In this document: positions 5,082 through 10,313 of the stretch, one piece after another
How the letters are laid out: every line of letters begins with the position of its first letter
Numbering within the stretch: position 1 is the stretch's first letter
Assembly (NCBI GenBank): GCA_045649265.1
Contig: JAZRPO010000016.1
Location: forward strand, 1-10,313
Origin: SIG480 sp045649265
Lineage (GTDB): Bacteria > Bacillota > Clostridia > Oscillospirales > JAAYXM01
Length of the DNA stretch: 10,313 bases
Direction of reading: 5' to 3'
Translations under genes and position numbers: made by a program
Notes under the pieces: model-generated
What the model was told of the DNA's origin: nothing
The model's input: only the letters and a program-made list of their open reading frames with translations
The model's database searches: none

Positions 5082-6152
5082 ATGAAAAAATTTTTGTCTA
5101 TACTTCTTGCCGCATTTCTGGCAACAAGTCTTTGTGCTTGCGGAAACGGCATGGAAGCGCGCGACCAATCTGTGGCAGTATTCTATTACACATACAGCGA
5201 CCCATATATATCAACCGTGCGAACAGCACTTGACAAAGAGCTTGAAAACCTCGGTATAGAATATCAGGACTATGATTCGAATTCGAGCCAGACGACACAG
5301 TCCGAGCAGGTGCAGACGGCGATAACAAAGGGAGCGACTGTGCTTGTGGTAAACATTGTTGAAACGGGCTCGGACGATGCGGCGCGTTCAATTGTTGAGC
5401 AGGCGAGAATGGCTGATATTCCGCTTATATTCTTCAACCGTGAGGTTTCAGACAATATCGTTGCAAGCTATGAAAAATGCGTGTTTGTAGGAACCGATGC
5501 GGCTGAGGCGGGGCATATGCAGGGTGAGATGATTGCAAAATATCTCATTGAAAATTATAAAGAAACCGATTTAAACGGTGACGGAACGATTTCATATGTA
5601 ATGTTCAAGGGGCAGGACGGAAATGCCGAGGCAGAATTCCGCACGCGTTATGCAGTTGAAGATGCGAACAAGTTGTTAAAGGATGCAGGGCATCCCGAGC
5701 TTAAATTCTACAATCCGCAAAATCGTGACAAATACCTGGTTGACAAGAACGGAAACTGGTCGGCATCGGCTGCGAATGAGTATATGACTACGATTCTGAC
5801 GGAGTACACGGAAAAAGGCAAAAACATGGTCGAAGCTGTAATTTGCAACAACGACGGAATGGCAGAGGGCGCAATAACAGCGCTAAATACGGCGGGATAC
5901 AACAAGCCGGGCGGAAAAACCATTCCGGTATTCGGAGTTGATGCCACAGAGGCGGCAGTTTCGCTTATAGAAGGCGGCAGAATGACCGGAACCATAAAGC
6001 AGGATGCCCAAGGGATGGCAAAAGCAATTTCTCACATTGTCAATAATGTGAAGAACTCGGAAGATATGATGGCGGAAACAGAAAACATGAACGTTGATGA
6101 GAACGTTGCAAAAATCAGAATTCCTTACGGAATATTGACAGGCGAAAAATAA
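5082..6152 (+). CDS. mglB: Galactose/glucose-binding lipoprotein of ABC transporter
   Basis: Extracellular solute-binding protein (periplasmic-binding-protein type 1 fold) delivering hexose to MglAC. Residues 1-20 are a lipoprotein signal with lipobox L-C-A-C, cysteine 20 being lipidated. The E. coli MglB Ca2+ loop is kept as DLNGDGTIS at 163-171. By eye alignment with E. coli MglB, D40, N119, R187, W226, the Asn pair N256/N257 and D287 correspond to known sugar contacts. F16 of E. coli is Y42, H152 is N181 and D154 is E183, so the pocket is altered although the fold is clear. The 356-residue length fits a lipid-anchored form. A good AAAAGGAG site (5066-5073) is 8 bases before the ATG. It is first in the operon, followed 2 bases later by mglA. 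The ligand could be galactose, glucose or a related sugar. Confidence 0.93.
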   Translation: MKKFLSILLAAFLATSLCACGNGMEARDQSVAVFYYTYSDPYISTVRTALDKELENLGIEYQDYDSNSSQTTQSEQVQTAITKGATVLVVNIVETGSDDAARSIVEQARMADIPLIFFNREVSDNIVASYEKCVFVGTDAAEAGHMQGEMIAKYLIENYKETDLNGDGTISYVMFKGQDGNAEAEFRTRYAVEDANKLLKDAGHPELKFYNPQNRDKYLVDKNGNWSASAANEYMTTILTEYTEKGKNMVEAVICNNDGMAEGAITALNTAGYNKPGGKTIPVFGVDATEAAVSLIEGGRMTGTIKQDAQGMAKAISHIVNNVKNSEDMMAETENMNVDENVAKIRIPYGILTGEK

Positions 6153-6154
6153 AT

Positions 6155-7651
6155 ATGGAGAATGAAATACTTTTGGAAATGCGAAACATCTCAAAAAGCT
6201 TTCCGGGAGTAAAAGCTCTTGACGGAGTCAGTCTTTCTGTGCGCCGAGGCACCGTTCATGCCCTTATGGGCGAGAACGGTGCCGGAAAGAGCACTCTTAT
6301 GAAGTGTCTTTTCGGGATGTATTCGCAGGATGAGGGCGAAATATTTTTAGAAGGAAAGAAAATACAGTTCAAAAGCGCGCGAGAGGCTCTTGACGGCGGT
6401 GTTGCAATGGTTCATCAGGAGCTGAACTGTGCACTGAAAAGGTCGGTTGCTGATAATTTGTGGCTCGGCAGATATCCAAGTGTTGGGCCGCTTGTACTTG
6501 AAAAAAAGCTTCTCGCCGACACGCAGAAGATTTTTTCAGAGCTTGGGATTTCCATTGACCCGAAAAAAATTATGGAGACTATGCCGGTTGCACAAAGGCA
6601 AATGGTTGAAATTGCAAAGGCGGTTTCGTACAATGCGCGCGTAATCGTTTTTGATGAGCCGACATCATCGCTTTCAGACCGCGAGGTTGAGCGGCTTTTC
6701 GAGATAATAAATACTCTCAGGGATAAAGGCTGCGGAATAATATACATCTCTCACAAGATGGAGGAAATTTTAAAAATTGCGGATGAAGTGACGGTAATGC
6801 GAGACGGCAAGCACATAGCGACCGAGGCGGCAGCGAATATGACCATGGAAAAAATCATAAAGCTCATGGTCGGCAGGGAAATAACAAACCGTTTTCCTGA
6901 GAAGAAAAACACTCCCGGAGAGGTGCTTTTCGAGGTTTCGGAGCTCTCGTCGCGAAACTCGCAGCTTCGGGAAGTCTCGTTTTCTGTGCGCAGAGGCGAG
7001 ATTGTAGGGGTAGCAGGGCTTGACGGATCGGGAAGAACAGAGCTTCTTGAAAATATTTTTGGAATAGCTGAGAGAAAAAGTGGAAAGCTATTCTTTGAAG
7101 GAAAAGAAATAAAAAACAGAAATGCTCGCGAGGCAATAAAAAACGGCTTTGCCTTCCTGACGGAAGAGCGGCGTGCCGATGGAATTTTCAGCATCCTTAA
7201 CATCCGTGAAAATATGACCATTTCAAGCCTTGGACGCTATCGCAAATTCAAGCTCTGGCTCGATAAAAAAGGGATGAAAACAGCGGCGGGGGATATGGTA
7301 AAGAGGCTCAGGGTAAAGACACCCTCGCAAAAAACAAAAATCAGAAGCTTATCCGGTGGAAACCAGCAAAAGGTCATTTTTGGGCGCTGGCTTCTTACGG
7401 AGCCGCAAGTCCTTCTTCTTGATGAGCCCACGCGAGGGATTGACGTTGGCGCAAAGTATGAAATATACAATATCATAGAGGATCTCGCAGGGTCGGGACG
7501 TGCAGTAATTATGGTGTCAAGCGAGATGCCGGAGCTTTTGGGCGTGTGCGACAGGATTCTCGTAATGTCGGGAGGCAGGCTCGCGGGGGAAGTAGATGCA
7601 AAAAGCACAACGCAGGAGGAAATAATGCGCCTTGCGACAAAATATGTGTAG
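6155..7651 (+). CDS. mglA: Galactose/methyl galactoside ABC transporter ATPase (tandem)
   Basis: Cytoplasmic ATPase with two fused nucleotide-binding domains, 498 residues, energising the MglBC sugar importer. Domain 1 has Walker A GENGAGKST (39-47), a degenerate signature PVAQRQMVEIAKA (144-156), Walker B VIVFDEPTSSLSD (163-175) and H-loop H200. Domain 2 has the altered P-loop GLDGSGRTE (288-296), a full signature LSGGNQQK (399-406), Walker B VLLLDEPTRGID (419-430) and S455-S456 in place of the H-loop histidine. This asymmetry, with one proper and one degenerate site, is normal for the MglA/RbsA group. Sequence runs such as ISHKMEEI, VKTP and LDEPTRGIDVGAK are very close to E. coli MglA, which favours galactose over ribose. 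The ATG follows the mglB stop by 2 bases with only a weak AGG 12 bases upstream, so translation probably depends on coupling to mglB. Confidence 0.96.
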   Translation: MENEILLEMRNISKSFPGVKALDGVSLSVRRGTVHALMGENGAGKSTLMKCLFGMYSQDEGEIFLEGKKIQFKSAREALDGGVAMVHQELNCALKRSVADNLWLGRYPSVGPLVLEKKLLADTQKIFSELGISIDPKKIMETMPVAQRQMVEIAKAVSYNARVIVFDEPTSSLSDREVERLFEIINTLRDKGCGIIYISHKMEEILKIADEVTVMRDGKHIATEAAANMTMEKIIKLMVGREITNRFPEKKNTPGEVLFEVSELSSRNSQLREVSFSVRRGEIVGVAGLDGSGRTELLENIFGIAERKSGKLFFEGKEIKNRNAREAIKNGFAFLTEERRADGIFSILNIRENMTISSLGRYRKFKLWLDKKGMKTAAGDMVKRLRVKTPSQKTKIRSLSGGNQQKVIFGRWLLTEPQVLLLDEPTRGIDVGAKYEIYNIIEDLAGSGRAVIMVSSEMPELLGVCDRILVMSGGRLAGEVDAKSTTQEEIMRLATKYV

Positions 7652-7660
7652 AGGTGTCAT

Positions 7661-8725
7661 ATGGAAATAAAATCAAGATTTAAGCTGGGAAATTTCGGAG
7701 ATGAGCCGCAGGGGGAGAGGCGCCACCGCCGCCGTGAGTTTTTAATAAACAATGCACTCTATATCTTCCTTGTTATAGTGATAATCGCAATAGCTATTTA
7801 CCGCCCGAGATTTGTTTCTCCCGGGTCAATAGTAAATATAATATCGCTGTCAGCGGCAAATCTGCCGATAGCGCTTGGAATAGCAGGGGCGATTATCTTA
7901 ACCGGAACGGACCTTTCCGCCGGCCGTGCAGTCGGCGCGTGTGCATGCGTTGCCGCATCGCTTTTGCAGGCGACGGGATATGCCAACAAAATGTTTCCGG
8001 AGCTTGCAACGGTTCCGATTTTTTGGGTAATTCTGCTCGTTATCGCAATAGGGGCAGTGCTCGGCGCGATAAACGGATTTTGCACGGCGCGCTTTAACCT
8101 GCACCCGTTTATAGTAACGCTTGCAACTCAGCTTATAATTTACGGCGGGCTGCTTATGTATCTAACGCTTGGAACGAATAATGGGCAATCAATTTCGGGG
8201 CTTGACGAAAGCTATACCGGGTTTATAAACGGAAGCATATTGAAAATAGGCGGCAGCGCAATACCTAATTTTGTGTGGTATTCGCTTGCCATAACCGTTC
8301 TGATGTGGTTTGTATGGAACAAAACCCCCTTCGGAAAGAATATGTTTGCAGTCGGCTCAAACAGAGAGGCAGCGCACGTTTCCGGAGTAGATGTAACGAA
8401 AACCATAATTCTGGTATTTACTCTCGCCGGCGCGCTTTATGGCGTAACAGGCTTCATAGAGGGCGCGAGAATCGGCTCAAACAGTGCCGCAACAGGGCTC
8501 AACTATGAGCTTGATGCAATCGCGGCGTGCGTAATCGGCGGTGTATCGTTTGTCGGAGGAATAGGAAAAATCCGTGGCGTTATAATGGGCGTTGTTCTTT
8601 TGCGAATTATATTCGTAGGGCTTACCTTTTTATCCGTAAACCAGAATTTGCAATATATAATAAAAGGCCTTATTATCCTGATTGCCTGTGCAATAGATAT
8701 GAGAAAATACTTGGTCAGGAAGTAG
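7661..8725 (+). CDS. mglC: Galactose ABC transporter permease
   Basis: Membrane permease of the BPD_transp_2 family, forming the transport channel with MglA. It has 354 residues and about 8-10 hydrophobic spans. A strongly basic N-terminal segment ERRHRRR (19-25) precedes the first span at about 31-47. The family signatures are TGTDLSAGRAVG (81-92), HPFIVTLATQ (148-157), the cytoplasmic coupling loop KTPFGKNMFAVGSNREAAHVSG split across 221-242, and YELDAIAACVIGGVSFVGGIG around 282-302. Similarity is highest to MglC: GTDLSAGR and the HPF/TPF segment match it from memory. The start has GAGGTG (7651-7656) only 4 bases upstream and overlapping the mglA stop. It ends with TAG 6 bases before the next small gene. 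Confidence 0.95.
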   Translation: MEIKSRFKLGNFGDEPQGERRHRRREFLINNALYIFLVIVIIAIAIYRPRFVSPGSIVNIISLSAANLPIALGIAGAIILTGTDLSAGRAVGACACVAASLLQATGYANKMFPELATVPIFWVILLVIAIGAVLGAINGFCTARFNLHPFIVTLATQLIIYGGLLMYLTLGTNNGQSISGLDESYTGFINGSILKIGGSAIPNFVWYSLAITVLMWFVWNKTPFGKNMFAVGSNREAAHVSGVDVTKTIILVFTLAGALYGVTGFIEGARIGSNSAATGLNYELDAIAACVIGGVSFVGGIGKIRGVIMGVVLLRIIFVGLTFLSVNQNLQYIIKGLIILIACAIDMRKYLVRK

Positions 8726-8731
8726 AAAACT

Positions 8732-8836
8732 ATGAAAAGCTTGTATGACGGAGCAAAAATCTCCGTAAAAATTTTAGATGCCGTGATAATTTCGGCTATT
8801 ACTGTTCTTGCAGTAATAATAGGCATGCAGTTTTGA
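8732..8836 (+). CDS. 34-residue single-span membrane protein in mgl operon
   Basis: A short open frame (ATG to TGA) fills the space between the mglC stop (8725) and the operon terminator (hairpin at 8847). It has AGGAAG at 8717-8722 as a ribosome binding site nine bases before the ATG, overlapping the mglC end. The product begins MKSLYDGAKISVK, with lysines at 2, 9 and 13, and then has a hydrophobic stretch at about 14-34 (ILDAVIISAITVLAVIIGMQF in two halves, ILDAVIISAI and TVLAVIIGMQF). The positive-inside rule predicts the N-terminus in the cytoplasm. No family is recognised. Position, spacing and composition support a real small protein. A role in MglABC assembly, stability or regulation is guesswork. 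Confidence 0.65.
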   Translation: MKSLYDGAKISVKILDAVIISAITVLAVIIGMQF

Positions 8837-8840
8837 CTCA

Positions 8841-8877
8841 AAAAAACGAGGACATACTTTGGTATGTCCTCGCTTTT
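8841..8877. terminator. Bidirectional terminator between mgl operon and XRE gene
   Basis: A perfect 11-bp stem (8847-8857 CGAGGACATAC with 8862-8872) encloses a 4-base loop. A6 precedes it (8841-8846) and C-TTTT follows (8873-8877). On the minus strand the T6 run makes a strong terminator for the XRE gene, whose stop is about 22 bases away. On the plus strand the T4 run is weaker but well placed, 10 bases after the small mgl-operon gene. It is the only long hairpin in the convergent gap. Confidence 0.9.
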
Positions 8878-8894
8878 GCGATATAAGCTTATTT

Positions 8895-9581
8895 TTATAA
8901 TCTTCCCTCGAGCCGCTTGCCGGCAGTCTGGAGAACAGACAGCAACGATTGCGTAAGCGCGGGAAACTCGCTTGAAATATATTCCTGAGAAAGCTCTGGG
9001 AGTTTTGTGTCCTCAGCGTTTTCCGAGAGCTTGATGTTTTCTGCTGCACATTTTATGTTAAACGAGTTCATTGAAAGCTCTGAGTTGGCAAGCTCGGCCC
9101 ATACCTTGTCATTAATAGAGAAAAAGGCTTCGCTGTTTTTCCCGCATGCACTGTAAAGGGTTCTGAAAACCTTATAAACTGCGACGTTGAAAAACATAGC
9201 AGTTTCGGAAATAAGCATTTTGTTTTTCGAATTTCCCACTATATCGAAAATAAGGCTCAGGGAATTCACAATAAGCTTCTTCGAGAGAGCGGCAAGCATA
9301 CTGCCTCGGAGAACATTGTCTTTTTCCTCCGACATATCGGGAATATCCTCGGGTTTAACGGTGTAATCCTCTCGCGACATAGTTCTGCCAAGGAGAAAAT
9401 CACACGAAACCTTGTAAAAATCAGCAGCTCTTGCAACAAATTCAAGCCCCGGCTCACGAAGCCCGTTTTCATAATGCGACAAAACAGCCTGGGAAACACC
9501 AAGCGCCCGGCAGGCCTCGCGCTGGCTCATTCCGCGTTCCTTCCGAAGGAGAGAGAGGGTTCTCGGAAAGTTTGTATTCAT
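8895..9581 (-). CDS. XRE-family helix-turn-helix transcriptional regulator
   Basis: DNA-binding regulator of 228 residues. The start is ATG at 9581, set by GGAGG 8 bases upstream; earlier in-frame ATGs at 9608 and 9596 lie before or inside that site. Residues about 7-67 form the HTH_3 (Cro/C1-type) domain: TLSLLRKERGMSQREACRALGVSQAVLSHYENG over residues 8-40 in the usual pattern, with LREPGLEFVARAADFYKVSCDFLLGRT completing the fold at 41-67. The remaining 160 residues are mainly helical and lack any sensor or peptidase motif I can name, so the signal is unknown. The gene stands alone between convergent mgl and divergent SLH genes. It has a near-consensus promoter overlapped by a 13-bp palindrome, which suggests autoregulation. 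The divergent S-layer gene is a possible second target; both are inference. Confidence 0.9.
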   Translation of the reverse strand: MNTNFPRTLSLLRKERGMSQREACRALGVSQAVLSHYENGLREPGLEFVARAADFYKVSCDFLLGRTMSREDYTVKPEDIPDMSEEKDNVLRGSMLAALSKKLIVNSLSLIFDIVGNSKNKMLISETAMFFNVAVYKVFRTLYSACGKNSEAFFSINDKVWAELANSELSMNSFNIKCAAENIKLSENAEDTKLPELSQEYISSEFPALTQSLLSVLQTAGKRLEGRL

Positions 9582-9610
9582 ATCATTTACCTCCATGTTT
9601 GCCAACAATA

Positions 9611-9644
9611 CGTATATTATACGGCAGATTATACTATTTGTAAA
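9611..9644 (-). promoter_or_regulatory. XRE gene promoter with palindromic candidate operator
   Basis: On the minus strand TTTACA (9644-9639) and TATAAT (9621-9616) are separated by exactly 17 bases, a near-perfect vegetative promoter whose start point would be about 28 bases from the ATG of the regulator. CGTATATTATACG at 9611-9623 is a perfect 13-bp palindrome centred on 9617 that covers the -10. ATTATAC is also repeated directly at 9616-9622 and 9628-9634 (12-base period). A regulator bound there would block RNA polymerase, in keeping with autorepression by the downstream XRE protein. Confidence 0.75.
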
Positions 9645-9719
9645 GAAAAAATTTTTTGAAATAAAAGAATTTACATATTATATTATAAATAAAAACTTAC
9701 AAAGCTTCCGAATTAAACT

Positions 9720-9783
9720 CAAACCGCTTCGCGTTGTGCGGTGTATTTCAGAAATATTTCGGTTTGTTACAGCTATGTTACAG
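9720..9783 (+). repeat. Inverted and direct repeats upstream of SLH gene promoter
   Basis: CAAACCG (9720-9726) is inverted as CGGTTTG (9760-9766). Between them are TATTTCAGAAATA (9744-9756), a perfect 13-bp palindrome, and the overlapping palindrome GAAATATTTC (9751-9760). GTTACAG is repeated directly at 9766-9772 and 9777-9783, an 11-base period, 14 bases before the -35. The stretch 9645-9719 before it is simply A+T-rich, with no gene or site I can identify. The cluster may be a regulator binding region; no known consensus is recognised. Confidence 0.4.
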
Positions 9784-9797
9784 ATGGAAAAAATCGC

Positions 9798-9826
9798 TTG
9801 ACGATTCTTTCCAAAAGGTTTATTAT
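9798..9826 (+). promoter_or_regulatory. Promoter of the SLH-domain protein gene
   Basis: TTGACG (9798-9803), 17 bases, TATTAT (9821-9826): five of six consensus bases in each element at ideal spacing. Transcription would start near 9833, giving a leader of about 45 bases that contains GGC-GAAA-GCC (9841-9850), a small GNRA-type hairpin, before AGGAGG. The strength fits an abundant surface protein. Confidence 0.85.
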
Positions 9827-9877
9827 TTGTAGTGTAAAAAGGCGAAAGCCAAAAATATTTTTTAGGAGGAACACACA

Positions 9878-10313
9878 ATGAGAAATCTCAAGAAGATTCT
9901 CGCACTCGCTCTTGTATTTGCAATGGCATTTACATTTACAGCAGGTGCAGCGGATTTCACCGACAAGGCTGACATCGGCGCAAGCTATGTTGACGACGTT
10001 AACATGCTCGTTGAGCTCGGCGTTATCGCTGGATATCCGGACGGTTCATTCGGACCTCAGAAGAACATCACACGCGCAGAGTTCGCTAAGATGGCTTACA
10101 CTCTTAAGTACGGCTCTGACAAAAACGGCGACCTCTTCGCAGCACAGAAGAGCGCTTTCACAGACGTTGAAGGCAATGCTAACGTTGCATGGGCTAAGGG
10201 CTACATCAACTACTGTGCAAACCAGAAGATCGTTTCCGGTGTTGGTAACAACAAGTTCAACCCGCAGGGCAACATCACTGTTGCTGAAGCAACAAAGATG
10301 ATCCTTGTTATCC
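9878..10313 (+). CDS. S-layer homology (SLH) domain surface protein, 3' end outside window
   Basis: Secreted cell-wall protein; 145 complete codons are present and the gene runs off the right edge. Residues 1-24/25 are a Sec signal peptide (RNLKK, hydrophobic core, then TAGA-A). SLH repeat 1 is at about 27-76 (FTD start, GVIAGYPDGSFGP, then ITRAEFAKM) and SLH repeat 2 begins at about 95 (FTDV, IVSGVGNNKFNP, ITVAEATKM). In repeat 2 the usual TRAE is TVAE. SLH domains bind pyruvylated secondary wall polymers, so this is probably an S-layer or other anchored protein; what follows the repeats is unknown. AGGAGG (9864-9869) is 8 bases upstream of the ATG. Codon use is strongly biased, unlike its neighbours: by my count 11 of 12 Lys are AAG and 10 of 12 Asn are AAC. 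This points to high expression. Confidence 0.92.
   Translation, partial: MRNLKKILALALVFAMAFTFTAGAADFTDKADIGASYVDDVNMLVELGVIAGYPDGSFGPQKNITRAEFAKMAYTLKYGSDKNGDLFAAQKSAFTDVEGNANVAWAKGYINYCANQKIVSGVGNNKFNPQGNITVAEATKMILVI

Noticed and set aside
6751..7221. 156-codon antisense frame within mglA
   Set aside because: It is antisense to conserved ATPase motifs, has no ribosome binding site and shows no recognisable domain.
7815..7824. TCTCCCGGGT in mglC as a Noc site
   Set aside because: It matches only the CCCGGG centre and lies in conserved permease codons.
9595..9801. 68-codon plus-strand open frame in the XRE-SLH gap
   Set aside because: It has no Shine-Dalgarno and runs through two promoters; its Ile/Lys/Phe-rich product reflects A+T-rich intergenic DNA.
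9912..10301. 129-codon open frame in another frame of the SLH gene
   Set aside because: Its Ser/Thr/Leu-rich product is a shadow of the strongly biased SLH codons, and the real frame has signal peptide, SLH motifs and AGGAGG.

Overview
The window looks like chromosomal DNA from a Gram-positive Firmicute of the class Clostridia, probably near the replication origin. The reasons are the noc-like/parA/parB cluster with a canonical parS site next to serS, strong GGAGG-type ribosome binding sites, two lipoprotein signal peptides, a galactose/glucose ABC operon whose binding protein is a lipoprotein, and an S-layer-homology (SLH) protein. Base composition is moderate (mid-40s % G+C by eye). A family such as Oscillospiraceae is plausible, but the sequence alone does not fix it. 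I see no RNA genes, IS elements, CRISPR arrays or phage genes.

Region 1 (20-4311, minus strand) is the chromosome segregation cluster. In transcription order it holds a Noc/ParB paralogue, parS, parA (soj), parB (spo0J, TTG start), an unidentified 142-residue membrane-anchored coiled-coil protein, and serS. From parA to serS the genes are 1 to 17 bases apart, and the Shine-Dalgarno sequences overlap or lie just before upstream stop codons, so this looks like one translationally coupled unit. It would be driven by an extended -10 promoter between parS and parA. The parS palindrome is followed on the noc transcript by six T residues, so it also has the form of an intrinsic terminator for noc.

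Region 2 (4385-4902, minus) is a single small lipoprotein gene with its own terminator-like hairpin and an unusual ribosome binding site set between two TTCGAA palindromes.

Region 3 (5029-8877, plus) is an mglB-mglA-mglC operon: a Ca2+-loop galactose/glucose-binding lipoprotein, a tandem ATPase and a permease. It is followed 6 bases later by an unannotated 34-residue single-span membrane protein, and the unit is closed by a perfect hairpin terminator shared with the convergent regulator gene.

Region 4 (8895-9644, minus) is an XRE-family regulator with a consensus promoter overlapped by a 13-bp palindrome. Region 5 (9720 to the end, plus) is a strongly expressed SLH-domain secreted protein, cut by the window edge, with a near-consensus promoter preceded by short palindromes and direct repeats.

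Most of the window is well-known biology. The points most worth a second look are the parS/terminator overlap, the 34-residue mgl-operon protein, the altered sugar pocket of MglB and the unidentified coiled-coil gene between parB and serS.
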